Source: an uncultured Oscillospiraceae bacterium (GTDB lineage Bacteria > Bacillota > Clostridia > Oscillospirales > Oscillospiraceae). From it: 64,000 bases of DNA. Numbering within the stretch: the stretch's first letter is position 1; every line of letters begins with the position of its first letter. The DNA lies in NCBI GenBank assembly GCA_934573935.1, contig CAKTMO010000008.1, positions 1-64,000 of the forward strand. The letters run 5' to 3'. This document shows positions 36,045-45,671 of the stretch, piece by piece. The translations under genes and the position numbers were made by a program. The notes beneath the pieces are model-generated. The model did not search any database, was not told the origin of the DNA, and was given only the letters and a program-made list of their open reading frames with translations.

Positions 36045-38546
36045 ATGTCAAAAAAGCCCCAATACGATCCCGAGGAGATCCGTTTTCCTGATCAGCATAT
36101 CGTGGAATCCCCGCTGGTGCCGGAGATGGAGAACTCCTATATCGAATACGCCATGTCCGTCATAGTGGGCCGCGCCCTGCCTGACGTGCGGGACGGTCTC
36201 AAGCCTGTCCACCGGCGTATTCTGTACGCCATGTATGAGGATAATCTGACCTCTGACCGTCCCTTCAAGAAGTCCGCCACCTGCGTGGGCGATGTGTTGG
36301 GCCGGTATCACCCCCATGGCGACGCCTCTGTGTATGATGCGCTGGTGCGTCTGGCACAGGACTTTTCCATGCGCTATATGCTGGTGGACGGCCACGGCAA
36401 CTTCGGTTCTGTGGATGGCGATCCCCCCGCGGCCTATCGTTATACCGAGGCCCGTTTGAGCAAGATCTCCAACGAAATGCTGCGGGACATCGACAAGGAC
36501 ACGGTGGACTGGGATCCCAACTTTGACGAAAGCCGCAGGGAGCCCCGTGTGCTGCCCTGCCGTTTCCCCAATCTGCTGGTAAACGGCTCCAGCGGTATTG
36601 CCGTGGGTATGGCCACCAATATCCCGCCCCACAATCTGCGGGAGGTCATCGGCGCGTGCATCTGCGTGCTGGACAACCCCGACGCCACCCTTTCCGACCT
36701 GATGGAGCATGTAAAGGGCCCCGATTTCCCCACAAAGGGGATCATCATGGGCCGCAGCGGCATCCGCGCCGCCTACGCCACCGGACGAGGCCGGCTGATG
36801 GTGCGGGCCCGCCACGAGTTTGAGGAATTCGGCAACGGCCGCACCCGTATCGTTATCACGGAGCTGCCCTATCAGGTGAATAAGCGCATGCTCATCAAGG
36901 CCATCGCAGATCAGGTGGAGGACAAGCGGATAGAGGGCATTTCCGACATCCGTGACGAGTCTGACCGCAACGGTATGCGCATGGTTATCGAGCTGAAGCG
37001 GGACGCCAATCCCCAGGTGGTGCTGAACCGCCTGTTTGCTCAGACCCAATTGCAGATCACCTTTGCCATCAATATGCTGGCCCTGGTGGAAAACCAGCGG
37101 CAGCCGAAGATCCTGTCCCTGCGGCATATCATCGACGAGTATCTGAAGTTCCAGGAAGAGATCATCGTCCGCCGGACACGCTTTGACCTGAAAAAAGCCC
37201 AGGAGCGGGCCCATCTGCTGGAAGGTCTGTTGGTGGCACAGGACAATATTGACGAGGTCATCCGCATTATCCGCAGCAGCTATGACAACGCCAAGGAGAA
37301 CCTGATGACCCGTTTCGGTCTGGACGACGTGCAGGCCCAGGCCATTCTGGACATGCAGCTGAAGCGCCTGCAGGGTCTTGATCGGGAAAAGCTTCAGACG
37401 GAGTACAAGGAGCTGGAGGAGCGCATCGCCTATTTCCTGCGTATCCTGAATGATGAGTCTCTGGTGAAGTCTATTCTGAAGGAAGAACTGACCGCCATCG
37501 CCGATAAATACGGCGACGACCGCAAGACGGAGATCCAGGATGTGGAGGACGAGATCGACATTGAGGATCTTATCGAAGAGGAGCAGTGCGTCTACACCTT
37601 GACCAACAACGGCTACATCAAGCGCACGCCGGTCAGCGAATACGCCGCCCAGTCCAAGGGCGGCATGGGTAAGAAGGGCATCACCACCCGCGACGAGGAT
37701 TACGTCTGCGACGTGTTCACCGCTTCTACCCACGATTTCATCATGTTCTTTACCGACACCGGCAAGGTCTATCGCAAGAAGGGCTATCAGATCCCCGAAT
37801 CTGGCAAGGCCGCCAAGGGAACGGCTCTGGTGAATATCCTGCAGATCGAAACGGACGAACGGGTGCAGGCCATGATTCACTACCGTCCCAGCGAGGAGGC
37901 GGACGAGAGCCGCCTGCAGCTGACCATGGTGACGGAGAATGGTACCGTCAAGCGTGTGGCGGTGTCCGCCTTCCGCAACCTGCGGCAGAACGGCATCCGC
38001 GCGCTGCGTCTGGACGAGGGCGACCGGCTGGTATCCGTGTTGGAGACCGACGGCCAGAGCCGTATTCTGATCGCCACCTATGACGGCATAGCGGTGTGCT
38101 TCGATGAGAACGATGTCCGCTCCATGGGCCGCGACGCCGTGGGTGTCCGCGGCATCCGCCTGCGGGAAGGCGACCGTGTCATCGGCGCCGCCAAAGCGGT
38201 GGAAGGCTGCCAGGTGTTGTCCGTCACGGAGAAGGGCTTCGGCAAGCAGACGCCGGTGGAGGAATACCGCGTCACCAACCGCGGCGGCATCGGTATCAAG
38301 AACTATATGATCACCGACAAGACCGGCGGCGTGGTGGGTATGAAGGTGGTGGACGGCAGCGAGGATCTTCTGCTGATCACCCAAAGCGGCATCATGTTGC
38401 GCACGGCGGTGGAGAATATCCGCACCACAGGCCGCGCCACACAGGGCGTCATCGTCATGCGCTTCAAGGAAGAGGGCGACCGCGTTATCGCCATGGCACT
38501 GACCGACCGAGAGGACGCCGCCGACACGCCGGAGGCAGAAGCGTGA
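36045..38546 (+). CDS. gyrA: DNA gyrase subunit A
   Basis: 833 residues. The breakage-reunion domain has the quinolone region [20 protein letters not shown], and the catalytic Tyr is in YRYTEARLS. The coiled-coil gate is followed by the beta-pinwheel with the GyrA-box [10 protein letters not shown]. The tail is short and acidic. The visible quinolone-determining region reads GDASVYD, with Ser at the usual position 83 equivalent shifted to the ASV context; resistance is not assigned. Confidence 0.98.
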   Translation: MSKKPQYDPEEIRFPDQHIVESPLVPEMENSYIEYAMSVIVGRALPDVRDGLKPVHRRILYAMYEDNLTSDRPFKKSATCVGDVLGRYHPHGDASVYDALVRLAQDFSMRYMLVDGHGNFGSVDGDPPAAYRYTEARLSKISNEMLRDIDKDTVDWDPNFDESRREPRVLPCRFPNLLVNGSSGIAVGMATNIPPHNLREVIGACICVLDNPDATLSDLMEHVKGPDFPTKGIIMGRSGIRAAYATGRGRLMVRARHEFEEFGNGRTRIVITELPYQVNKRMLIKAIADQVEDKRIEGISDIRDESDRNGMRMVIELKRDANPQVVLNRLFAQTQLQITFAINMLALVENQRQPKILSLRHIIDEYLKFQEEIIVRRTRFDLKKAQERAHLLEGLLVAQDNIDEVIRIIRSSYDNAKENLMTRFGLDDVQAQAILDMQLKRLQGLDREKLQTEYKELEERIAYFLRILNDESLVKSILKEELTAIADKYGDDRKTEIQDVEDEIDIEDLIEEEQCVYTLTNNGYIKRTPVSEYAAQSKGGMGKKGITTRDEDYVCDVFTASTHDFIMFFTDTGKVYRKKGYQIPESGKAAKGTALVNILQIETDERVQAMIHYRPSEEADESRLQLTMVTENGTVKRVAVSAFRNLRQNGIRALRLDEGDRLVSVLETDGQSRILIATYDGIAVCFDENDVRSMGRDAVGVRGIRLREGDRVIGAAKAVEGCQVLSVTEKGFGKQTPVEEYRVTNRGGIGIKNYMITDKTGGVVGMKVVDGSEDLLLITQSGIMLRTAVENIRTTGRATQGVIVMRFKEEGDRVIAMALTDREDAADTPEAEA

Positions 38547-39241
38547 CAAACAGCATAAATCATACGGAAACACGGGCGATGCAGGTCATCGCCCGTGTCC
38601 ATACGCCCTTTGCCGAGAAATTCGGCGTTCCCCGCCAGAGCGGTCTGGCGCCCACGGCGGGGCGGATCGTCTTTGAACCGCCCTATCGCAATCCTGACGC
38701 CCTGCGGGGTATCGAGGGCTTTTCCCACCTGTGGCTGGTGTGGATATTTGATCGGGCGGAGCGGGAGACCTGGTCGCCCACGGTGCGGCCGCCCCGTCTG
38801 GGCGGCAACGCACGCATGGGCGTATTTGCCACCCGCTCGCCTTTCCGGCCCAATCCCATTGGCCTGAGTTGTGTGCAGCTGAAGAAGGTGGAGTGGGAGA
38901 CCCCCGATGGGCCAGTGCTCCATATTCAGGGCGCCGATCTGGTGGACGGTACGCCGCTGCTGGATATCAAGCCCTATCTGCCCTATTGTGACGCAAAGCC
39001 TGACGCCGCGGGCGGCTTTACCGATGCGCTGGGCGGCGCTTTATTGACGGTGGAGTGCGCCGGTGCGCTGCTGGAACGGCTGCCGCCGGAGGATCGTTCA
39101 GGTCTGCTGGCCGTTCTGGCGAACGATCCCCGTCCACGTTATCAGAATGACCCTCAGCGGGTGTATGGTCTGACCTACGCCGGTCATAACGTGACGTTCC
39201 GTGTAGAGGGGGATGCGCTGCTGGTAGAGGGGATCGAATGA
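38543..39241 (+). CDS. trmO: tRNA N6-threonylcarbamoyladenosine methyltransferase TrmO/TsaA-like
   Basis: 232 residues with the TsaA fold: [29 protein letters not shown], then [19 protein letters not shown] and [21 protein letters not shown]. Methylates t6A37 in certain tRNAs using SAM. The GTG at 38543 overlaps the gyrA stop (GTGA) and has GGAGG seven bases upstream; the ATG at 38579 is the alternative start. Confidence 0.88.
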   Translation: MTNSINHTETRAMQVIARVHTPFAEKFGVPRQSGLAPTAGRIVFEPPYRNPDALRGIEGFSHLWLVWIFDRAERETWSPTVRPPRLGGNARMGVFATRSPFRPNPIGLSCVQLKKVEWETPDGPVLHIQGADLVDGTPLLDIKPYLPYCDAKPDAAGGFTDALGGALLTVECAGALLERLPPEDRSGLLAVLANDPRPRYQNDPQRVYGLTYAGHNVTFRVEGDALLVEGIE

Positions 39242-39258
39242 AAAAGCAAGGAGCACCT

Positions 39259-39696
39259 ATGAAAACAGTTACCATTTATACGGACGGCGCGTGCAGCGGC
39301 AATCCAGGCCCCGGGGGCTGGGGCGCGATCTTAGAATGGCAGGGCCATGAGAAGGAGCTTTCCGGCGGCGAAGCGTCCACCACCAACAACCGTATGGAGT
39401 TGACCGCTGTGCTGACGGCGCTGACGCTGTTGAAGGAGCCTTGCACGGTGGAGCTGTTCAGCGATTCCAAATACGTGGTGGACGCCATTGAAAAGGGCTG
39501 GCTGTATGGCTGGCAGAAAAAGAACTGGATCAAGTCCGACAAAAAGCCGGTGCTGAATGTGGACCTGTGGCAGCAGCTGCTGCCGCAGCTGGCACGCCAC
39601 GACGTGCGCTGTCACTGGGTCAAGGGCCACGCGGAGAATGAGAAGAACAACCGCTGCGACCAGCTGGCGGTGGCCGAAAGCAAGAAGTTCAAATGA
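39259..39696 (+). CDS. rnhA: ribonuclease HI
   Basis: 145 residues; cleaves the RNA strand of RNA-DNA hybrids. Catalytic residues fit [33 protein letters not shown] and a late NNRCDQLA. Start at 39259 behind AAGGAGCACCT; an ATG at 39238 overlaps the trmO stop. Confidence 0.95.
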   Translation: MKTVTIYTDGACSGNPGPGGWGAILEWQGHEKELSGGEASTTNNRMELTAVLTALTLLKEPCTVELFSDSKYVVDAIEKGWLYGWQKKNWIKSDKKPVLNVDLWQQLLPQLARHDVRCHWVKGHAENEKNNRCDQLAVAESKKFK

Positions 39697-39888
39697 GGAC
39701 GGCTTTTTCAGCAAATCGTGTCAGCTTTTTCGTAAAAAGGCCCTTCGTTCATAAATCGTTTCCAAAGTTCATAGAAAGTTCACCGGCAATTCAAGATTCC
39801 GAAACGAATTTCAGGTAGGATAGACTCATCCAAAAGGAACCCCAATCCTTATGTGATTTTTCTCTCTCTCCTAACAAAACACACAACA

Positions 39889-39929
39889 GGAAACGCCGGC
39901 CCGTCTGGGTCGGCGTTTCCTGTTGCGCC
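39889..39929. terminator. convergent terminator
   Basis: AACAGGAAACGCCG / CGGCGTTTCCTGTT hairpin between the converging rnhA and hemW genes. The preceding 190 bases hold no gene. Confidence 0.75.
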
Positions 39930-39932
39930 AAA

Positions 39933-39966
39933 AAGCTTCGCCGTCTGTCAGGACAGCGAAGCTTTT
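39933..39966 (-). terminator. hemW terminator
   Basis: AAGCTTCGC / GCGAAGCTT hairpin with T-rich flank on the minus strand. Confidence 0.7.
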
Positions 39967-39973
39967 GTTGTTT

Positions 39974-41161
39974 TTACAGTTCCACGGTGAAATCGCCCTC
40001 CGCGGCGCGGCACAGACGCCGCTGACGCTCCCGTCCCACCGCCTCCTGCAGCGAGACGATGATGGCATTGGACACGAAGAAGCCCCGGGGCGTCAGACGC
40101 CAGCCCCGCTCTGTCCGCTGGGCAAGGCCATGGCTTTCATATTGCGTCAGCAGCTCCTCCATGGGTTGGAACTTCTGCCGGTATTGCCGTTCAAAATAGC
40201 CGCTGTCGATGCCCTGCGTTGTCCGCAGCGACAGCATGATGTACTCTAAATCCCGATCCAGCGGTGGGATCTCCTCCATCTCAGACAGTTGCAGGTCTCC
40301 GGCGATGTAGCTGTCCAGATCCCGCTCATAGGCGAAGCGCACGCCTCCCATGTCGGAGTGGGCGCCGGGGCCGAAGCCCGCGTATTCCCCCAGCGTCCAG
40401 TATTTCCAATTGTGGCGGCTTTCGTATCCAGGCAGGGCGAAATTGGAGATCTCATACTGCCCGTAGCCTTTCTCCACCAGATAGTCCACTGTCCACAGGT
40501 ACATATCCGCCTGTGTGTCGTCATCCGGCAGCTGTGCGGTTTCCCGCTGTTGCCACAGGGGCGTGTTGGGCTCCACCTTCAATCCGTAGCAGCTGATGTG
40601 CTGCGGCTCCAGCGCCAGGGCGGAACGCAGCGTGTCCTGCCAGGCTTCCAGCGTCTGCTGGGGCAGGCCGTAGATCAGGTCGAGGCTCAGATTTTCAAAG
40701 CCCGCCATCCGTGCGGCCGCCGCGGCCGACAGCACCTGATCCCAGGTATGTACCCGTCCGATGCGCCGCAGCAGTTCGTCGTCTGCCGCCTGTACTCCCA
40801 GAGAGAGACGAGTGAAGCCCGCCCGCCGCAGAAGGCGCAGGGTCTTCCAGTCTCCGGCGCTGTCGGGATTGGCTTCCAGCGTGATCTCCGCGTCCCGTGC
40901 CAGCGTAAAGCGCTTTTTTACGGTCTTTATCAGCCGCACCAGCCGCTTTTCCCCCAGATAGCTGGGGGTGCCGCCGCCGAAATACACGGTGTCCACCGTG
41001 TGGGCGGCGCAGCGGGGCGCCACCTCCTCGATATGGCGGATCAGGGCGTCGGTGTAGGCGTCCATTTTATCCTCGCTTTGTGCCAGCGAGTAGAAATCGC
41101 AGTAAGCGCATTTGCTTTTGCAGAAGGGGATATGCAGGTATAAGCCCAGGGGTCTCTCCAT
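39974..41161 (-). CDS. hemW: radical SAM heme chaperone HemW
   Basis: 395 residues. The radical SAM motif is CKSKCAYCDF near the N-terminus, followed by VDTVYFGGGTPSYL, ITLEANPDS and LSLGVQAADDELL. The C-terminal domain has GFGPGAHSD. It belongs to the HemW group rather than HemN, judged by the N-terminus LYLHIPFCKSKC. A role in delivering heme is known for the family. Overlaps the ferredoxin stop by one base (TAATG). Confidence 0.92.
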   Translation of the reverse strand: MERPLGLYLHIPFCKSKCAYCDFYSLAQSEDKMDAYTDALIRHIEEVAPRCAAHTVDTVYFGGGTPSYLGEKRLVRLIKTVKKRFTLARDAEITLEANPDSAGDWKTLRLLRRAGFTRLSLGVQAADDELLRRIGRVHTWDQVLSAAAAARMAGFENLSLDLIYGLPQQTLEAWQDTLRSALALEPQHISCYGLKVEPNTPLWQQRETAQLPDDDTQADMYLWTVDYLVEKGYGQYEISNFALPGYESRHNWKYWTLGEYAGFGPGAHSDMGGVRFAYERDLDSYIAGDLQLSEMEEIPPLDRDLEYIMLSLRTTQGIDSGYFERQYRQKFQPMEELLTQYESHGLAQRTERGWRLTPRGFFVSNAIIVSLQEAVGRERQRRLCRAAEGDFTVEL

Positions 41162-41406
41162 TATGCCTCCTCCTTTCGCTGGCGCTGGATCATGGTAATG
41201 GCGTCATAAAAGCAGTTGACGCGGCAGGAGCGGCAGCCGATGCACCGCTCTACATCCAGGTCGTAGAAGCCGTCGGGCCGCTGGAACATGCACTCCACCG
41301 GACAGAACATGGCGCACCAGCCGCACCCCGTGCAGGACACCGGATCGATCACGGCGTATTGCAGCGGCTTGCGGCCAAACAGATAGTAGTTGTCAGGAAG
41401 ACTCAT
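41161..41406 (-). CDS. two-cluster ferredoxin
   Basis: 81 residues with two cysteine sets: CTGCGWCAMFCPVEC and CIGCRSCRVNCFYD. Probably binds two [4Fe-4S] and carries electrons. Directly upstream of hemW and coupled to it; it may supply electrons to HemW (inference). Confidence 0.88.
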   Translation of the reverse strand: MSLPDNYYLFGRKPLQYAVIDPVSCTGCGWCAMFCPVECMFQRPDGFYDLDVERCIGCRSCRVNCFYDAITMIQRQRKEEA

Positions 41407-41461
41407 GATGTGATACCTCGTTTCCGTGGCTATTATACGTCAAAATGACCCTTTTATCAAT

Positions 41462-41490
41462 GCATGATTTTGCGGCTGTGTGAAATACTA
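41462..41490 (+). promoter_or_regulatory. candidate sigma-G promoter of spoVAC
   Basis: GCATG (41462-41466), 17-base spacer, AATACTA (41484-41490), close to the sigma-G pattern GNATR..CATNHTA. Confidence 0.45.
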
Positions 41491-41519
41491 TCCACAAATC
41501 AGGAAAGGTCGTGGACAGC

Positions 41520-41957
41520 ATGGACATGTCGCCCAAGCAGTATCAGGAATATTTGAAGAGCATCAACCCCAGATCGCCCCTGTGGAAGAATGTGGCGCTG
41601 GCCTTTGTGGTGGGCGGCGCTATCTGCTGTGTGGGGCAGGCGCTGGGGGACTGGTATGGCTTTTTGGGGCTCTCCCTGTCGGATGCCGGTACTGCCACCT
41701 CGGTGACGCTGGTGTTCCTCTCGGCATTGTTTACGGGACTGGGACTGTATCACAAGCTGGCCCGCTATGCCGGCGCCGGTACTCTGGTGCCCATCACCGG
41801 ATTTGCCAACGCCGTGGCCTCGCCCGCCATTGACTTTCGGGCGGAGGGCGTAGTTACCGGCACCGCCGTGAAAATGTTCACCGTGGCCGGACCCGTCATT
41901 GTGTTCGGCACTGCCGCCAGCGCTGTGTACGGTTTGCTGCTGTGGGCGATGCAGTAA
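41520..41957 (+). CDS. spoVAC: stage V sporulation protein AC
   Basis: 145 residues with four hydrophobic segments: the N-terminus has MSPKQYQEYLKSINPRSPLWKN, followed by VALAFVVGGAICCVGQALGDW and YAGAGTLVPITGFANAVASPAIDF. SpoVAC is a channel-like protein for dipicolinate movement into and out of spores. It stands alone: spoVAD and spoVAE are not adjacent. ATG at 41520 behind AGGAAAGG; GTG at 41511 lies too near it. Confidence 0.88.
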   Translation: MDMSPKQYQEYLKSINPRSPLWKNVALAFVVGGAICCVGQALGDWYGFLGLSLSDAGTATSVTLVFLSALFTGLGLYHKLARYAGAGTLVPITGFANAVASPAIDFRAEGVVTGTAVKMFTVAGPVIVFGTAASAVYGLLLWAMQ

Positions 41958-41997
41958 GACCGCCTTATCAGGGACAATAGCTCCGTTATTGGCAAGG

Positions 41998-42024
41998 AAA
42001 AGCCGCCTTTTGGCGGCTTTTCCT
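41998..42024. terminator. convergent terminator
   Basis: AAAAGCCGCC / GGCGGCTTTT hairpin between spoVAC and nadE ends. Confidence 0.8.
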
Positions 42025-42806
42025 TATTTCTTATTGGGGTTATAGTAGTCGGTTGGCTCCTCCAGCACGATGGGCAGGCCGTTTTGATACACCGGCAGCG
42101 TCTGGAATTTGAAGCGGCTGACAGCGTGCTTGCGGTCGATGTCCGCCTTGATCTTCTCGTCCACCACGCCGCGGCGGATGTATTCGTTCACCGCGTGATA
42201 GGTGAAGCCCAGATTATCCTCATCGGTAAGACCTGTCAGGCCGTCAGACGGCGGCTTGATGAGAAAATGCTCCGGCAGGCCCAGGGCCCGGCCCAGGGCG
42301 ATGACCTCTTCGGTGGTGTACATGCCCAGAGGGGAGAAGGCGCCGGCGCTGTCGCCGTAGATGGTGCAGTAGCCCACCCAATCCTCGCTGAGATTGCTGG
42401 TGTTGATGACGATGCCCTGTTCCACTGTTTGGGCTACGGCGTACAGGGTGGACATGCGGATGCGGCTGGGAAGGTTCACCAGCGTCTGGCGGCTGGGGGT
42501 CAGGCCCACCCGTTCCATCTCCTTCACCACACCCTGGACGGCGTCATGGATGTTGATGGTGACATGGGGGATGCCAAGCGTGTCCACCAGGCCGTGGGAG
42601 TAGTCGATATCCGGCTGCACGCCGTCGGGCATCAGCACGCCCATGACATTTTCCTTGCCGTAGGCAGCCACGGCTAGGGCGGCCACGGTGGAGCTGTCCT
42701 TGCCGCCGGAGATGCCGATAACGGCAGTCTTGCCGTGGCAGGCGGCCATCTGCTGGTGCATCCATTCCAGCAGACCGGCCAATTGCAGTTGAACGTTGAA
42801 TTCCAT
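42024..42806 (-). CDS. nadE: ammonia-dependent NAD+ synthetase
   Basis: 260 residues. The P-loop is GISGGKDSSTVAALAV. Further matches are NTSNLSEDWVGYCTIYGDSAGAFSPLG and PPSDGLTGLTDEDNLGF. No glutaminase domain, so it uses free ammonia. Start at 42806 with AAAGGAGG; the seven-residue upstream extension is rejected. Confidence 0.95.
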   Translation of the reverse strand: MEFNVQLQLAGLLEWMHQQMAACHGKTAVIGISGGKDSSTVAALAVAAYGKENVMGVLMPDGVQPDIDYSHGLVDTLGIPHVTINIHDAVQGVVKEMERVGLTPSRQTLVNLPSRIRMSTLYAVAQTVEQGIVINTSNLSEDWVGYCTIYGDSAGAFSPLGMYTTEEVIALGRALGLPEHFLIKPPSDGLTGLTDEDNLGFTYHAVNEYIRRGVVDEKIKADIDRKHAVSRFKFQTLPVYQNGLPIVLEEPTDYYNPNKK

Positions 42807-42909
42807 GGAGTAAGCCTCCTTTATCACATTTGGTTTATTGTAGCACAGGGGAGGGGCAAGCGCAAGGATTTTAATTTATGCGGCGGGGCACATGAATCCC
42901 GCCGAAAGA

Positions 42910-43101
42910 TCATTTCAGCCCCGCCAGATAGTCCAAAGTCACGTGGTAGTATTTTGCCAGCAGGATGGCGATATTCAGCGGGATCTCCCGCTCGCCGGAT
43001 TCATAGCGTGCATAGGTGGTTTTGTGCATATGCAGTATTTCCGCCAGCTGGCGCTGGCTCAGGTCGGCGTCCTCTCTCAAATCGCGGATCCGTTGATACA
43101 T
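42910..43101 (-). CDS. XRE-family helix-turn-helix repressor
   Basis: 63 residues, a bare DNA-binding domain: YQRIRDLREDADLSQRQLAEIL, HKTTYARYESGEREIPL, LAKYYHVTLDYLAGLK. Start at 43101 behind GGAGGG; the longer frame runs through the operator. It is divergent from a 58-aa Cys-rich gene, and the shared spacer holds two related palindromes, so it probably represses that gene and itself. A hairpin at about 42875-42905 may terminate it. Confidence 0.88.
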   Translation of the reverse strand: MYQRIRDLREDADLSQRQLAEILHMHKTTYARYESGEREIPLNIAILLAKYYHVTLDYLAGLK

Positions 43102-43117
43102 AGGCCATCCCTCCTTA

Positions 43118-43170
43118 TTGACAGTGTACACCATTTGGTGTACACTGCTTTTGAATAGACACCATTCGGT
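43118..43170 (+). promoter_or_regulatory. promoter with overlapping operator palindromes
   Basis: TTGACA (43118-43123), 17-base spacer, TACACT (43141-43146). A perfect 26-base palindrome (43122-43147, arms CAGTGTACACCA / TGGTGTACACTG) overlaps the spacer and -10. A second, shorter site ACACCATTCGGTGT lies at about 43160-43173. Repressor binding would block polymerase. Confidence 0.75.
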
Positions 43171-43185
43171 GTTCAAGGAGGTAAT

Positions 43186-43362
43186 ATGGGAGAAAAGACG
43201 TGTAAGAATTCTGCCTACTTCCGGCTGCATTACATCCGATATGGGCGAGGAAAGTATTCATCTCTGCACTACGGACATTGCGTAAAGCCGCGGCTGAAGA
43301 AGAGAGAGGAGAATGAAAAAGCGTGCGTGTATTGGAGGGAAAAGAATGCAGAAGAAGAGTAG
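43186..43362 (+). CDS. 58-aa Cys-containing protein, paralogue of the 20677 protein
   Basis: 58 residues, preceded by AAGGAGGTAAT. Cys6, Cys32 and Cys47 remain of the five cysteines in the paralogue. FRLHYIRYG, GHCVKPRLKKRE and ACVYWRE match it. Highly charged C-terminus (KNAEEE). Divergent from an XRE repressor with an operator over its promoter, so it is probably inducible. Function unknown; too short to be found by a typical ORF cut-off. Confidence 0.75.
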   Translation: MGEKTCKNSAYFRLHYIRYGRGKYSSLHYGHCVKPRLKKREENEKACVYWREKNAEEE

Positions 43363-43416
43363 GGGTAGGAGTATCACTGCTTTGTGCGCTAAAATGTTAC
43401 GGGGCGGATTTAGAGA

Positions 43417-43528
43417 CTCTCCTTTGCACGGGGAGCTGTCAGCTGTAAGGCTGACTGAGGGGTTGTCTGCCATTGGCAATCCCTCCGTCAACGCTTCGCG
43501 TTGCCACCTCCCTTTGCATAAGGGAGGC
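43417..43528 (-). repeat. family-A multi-hairpin dispersed repeat, copy 4 (reversed)
   Basis: Plus strand reads CTCTCCTTTGCACGGGGAG, then GTCAGCTGTAAGGCTGAC, outer stem, GTCAACGCTTCGCGTTGCC and CCTCCCTTTGCATAAGGGAGG. Confidence 0.75.
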
Positions 43529-43567
43529 TTTGGTCCCTGCAATAATACGAAAAGGACTGTTTTTAAC

Positions 43568-43602
43568 AAAAAAAGGAAGCCCGTTGGGCTTCCTTTTTCG
43601 GT
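43568..43602 (-). terminator. aspS terminator
   Basis: AAAGGAAGCCC / GGGCTTCCTTT hairpin with a T-run on the minus strand. Confidence 0.85.
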
Positions 43603-43612
43603 AAACGGTAAC

Positions 43613-45391
43613 TCAGTCGTCCTTTTCGACCTCGCCGACGATGGCGATGTGCAGCTCGTCCAGCTGCTTCTGCTCGACGGTGGAGGGGGCGCCCATCATG
43701 ATATCCTGGGCGTTCTTGTTCATGGGGAAGGGGATGATCTCGCGGATGGAGCTCTCGCCCGCCAGCAGCATCACCATGCGGTCCACGCCCGGGGCGATAC
43801 CGGCATGGGGAGGCGCACCGTAGCAGAAGGCGTTGTACATGGCGGGGAACTTCTTCTTCACGTCCTCCTCGCCCAGACGCACCAGCTCGAAGGCCTTAAT
43901 CATGATCTCGGGGTCGTGGTTACGGACAGCGCCGGAGGAGAGCTCCACGCCGTTGCACACCAGGTCGTACTGGTTGGCGTAGATATCCAGCGGATCCATC
44001 TCGCCCCGCTCGGCCTTCAGCAGCACCTCCATGCCGCCGTTGGGCATAGAGAAGGGGTTGTGGCAGAATTCCAGCTCGCCGCTCTCGTCGCCGATCTCGT
44101 ACATGGGGAAGTCCACGATCCAGCAGAATTCATAGCGCTCCTTGTCCATGTGGCCCTCGCAGGCGGCGCCGAAGGTCTTGATCATCACGCCCACGGACTT
44201 GATGGCGTACTGGCCCGCGGCCACGACGACCAGGGTGTTGGGCTTCAGGTCCAGGACCTTGGCCAGCGCGTCCTTCTTGCCGGAGACGAACTTGGCGATG
44301 CCGCCGGCCAGCTCGCCGTTTTCGTCCACCTTGAACCAGTAGCCCTTGGAGCCGGACTGCACCTCGCAGTCGGTCAGCAGCTTTTCGATCTGCTTGCGGG
44401 TCAGGGTGCAGTTGGTGATGTCCACCATCTTCACGGTCTGGCCCTTCAGGGCCTCAAACTCGCTGTCGGCGAACAGGTCGGTGACGTTTTTGCAGGTCAG
44501 GTCGATGCGCAGATCGGGCTTATCGGAGCCGTAGGTCTCCATGGCGGTGTTGTAGGGGATGCGGCGGAAGGGGGCGCTGGAGGCCACATTGTAGGTGCCG
44601 AACTTGGCAAAGATGGGGGGCAGCACATCCTCCAGCACGGCGAACACGTCGTCCTGGGTGGCGAAGGCCATTTCCATATCCAGCTGATAGAACTCGCCGG
44701 GGGAGCGGTCGCCGCGGGCGTCCTCGTCGCGGAAGCAGGGGGCGATCTGGAAGTAACGGTCGAAGCCGGAGGTCATCAGCAGCTGCTTGAACTGCTGGGG
44801 CGCCTGGGGCAGCGCGTAGAATTTGCCGGGGTGCTTGCGGGCGGGCACCAGATAGTCGCGGGCGCCCTCGGGGGAGCTGGCGGTCAGGATGGGGGTGGTG
44901 ATCTCCAGGAAGCCGTGTTCCATCATGGAGGCGCGAAGGGCGGCCACCACCTGGCAGCGCAGGATGATATTCTGCTTCACGGCGGGGTTGCGCAGGTCCA
45001 GGAAACGGTACTTCAGGCGTGCGGTCTCGTCCGCCTCGCGGCTGCGGTTGATCTCGAAGGGCAGGGAGTTATAGCGGCAGCGGCCCAGCACCTCGATCTT
45101 GCTGGGGACCACCTCCACGTCGCCGGTGGCCTGCTTGGGGTTCTTGCTGGCACGTTCGCGGACGGTGCCCTCCACAGAGATGGTGGATTCTTTGTTGAGG
45201 TCGTTGATGAGGTTCATCATCTCCTCGTTCTCCACCACCACCTGGGTGGTGCCGTAAAAGTCACGCAGCACCACAAAGGCGAAGTTCTGACCCACCGTGC
45301 GGACGTTTTCCATCCAGCCCACGATCTTGACCTGCTGGCCGACGTGCTCCAAGCGCAGCTCGTTGCAGGTATGTGTACGCATCTGCATCAT
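43613..45391 (-). CDS. aspS: aspartyl-tRNA synthetase
   Basis: 592 residues. N-terminal OB anticodon domain (VGWMENVRTVGQNFAFVVLRD), class II core with FRDEDARGDRSPGEFYQLDMEM, a GAD insertion domain, and motif 3 GIAPGVDRMVMLLAGE. Start at 45391 (ATGATGCAG) behind AAGGAG. Whether it is discriminating or non-discriminating for Asn cannot be told. Confidence 0.97.
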   Translation of the reverse strand: MMQMRTHTCNELRLEHVGQQVKIVGWMENVRTVGQNFAFVVLRDFYGTTQVVVENEEMMNLINDLNKESTISVEGTVRERASKNPKQATGDVEVVPSKIEVLGRCRYNSLPFEINRSREADETARLKYRFLDLRNPAVKQNIILRCQVVAALRASMMEHGFLEITTPILTASSPEGARDYLVPARKHPGKFYALPQAPQQFKQLLMTSGFDRYFQIAPCFRDEDARGDRSPGEFYQLDMEMAFATQDDVFAVLEDVLPPIFAKFGTYNVASSAPFRRIPYNTAMETYGSDKPDLRIDLTCKNVTDLFADSEFEALKGQTVKMVDITNCTLTRKQIEKLLTDCEVQSGSKGYWFKVDENGELAGGIAKFVSGKKDALAKVLDLKPNTLVVVAAGQYAIKSVGVMIKTFGAACEGHMDKERYEFCWIVDFPMYEIGDESGELEFCHNPFSMPNGGMEVLLKAERGEMDPLDIYANQYDLVCNGVELSSGAVRNHDPEIMIKAFELVRLGEEDVKKKFPAMYNAFCYGAPPHAGIAPGVDRMVMLLAGESSIREIIPFPMNKNAQDIMMGAPSTVEQKQLDELHIAIVGEVEKDD

Positions 45392-45474
45392 ACTGTTTTT
45401 CTCCTTTTTATGATAATGATTTGTATAGATTGAATGGGATATTACGGAAAGTTGTTGGGTTTGCGAGGCCAAAG

Positions 45475-45642
45475 CCTTCCTCTGTGAGGGAGGTGTCATG
45501 ACCGGAGGTCATGACGGAGGGAGAGAACAAAAAGCTCAAATTCTCTCCCCCAGTCTCGCTGCGCTCGACAGCCCCCTCCCAGAGGGGGCCTTTGGAGTGG
45601 TCGTGCTCGGATCGCATCCCCTTTACACAAGGGGGTCTTTGA
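45475..45642 (+). repeat. family-A multi-hairpin dispersed repeat, copy 5, with an extra half copy
   Basis: GCCTTCCTCTGTGAGGGAGG, GTCATGACCGGAGGTCATGAC, outer stem GGAGGGAGAG / CTCTCCCCCAG, GTCTCGCTGCGCTCGAC and GCCCCCTCCCAGAGGGGGC (to 45588). A second right-end hairpin CCCCTTTACACAAGGGG follows at 45620-45640. Confidence 0.75.
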
Positions 45643-45671
45643 GGTGGTCGCGCTCGGAAGCGCGAAACCCC

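Noticed and set aside
36048..38573. Minus-strand open frame of 841 codons
   Set aside because: Entirely antisense to gyrA.
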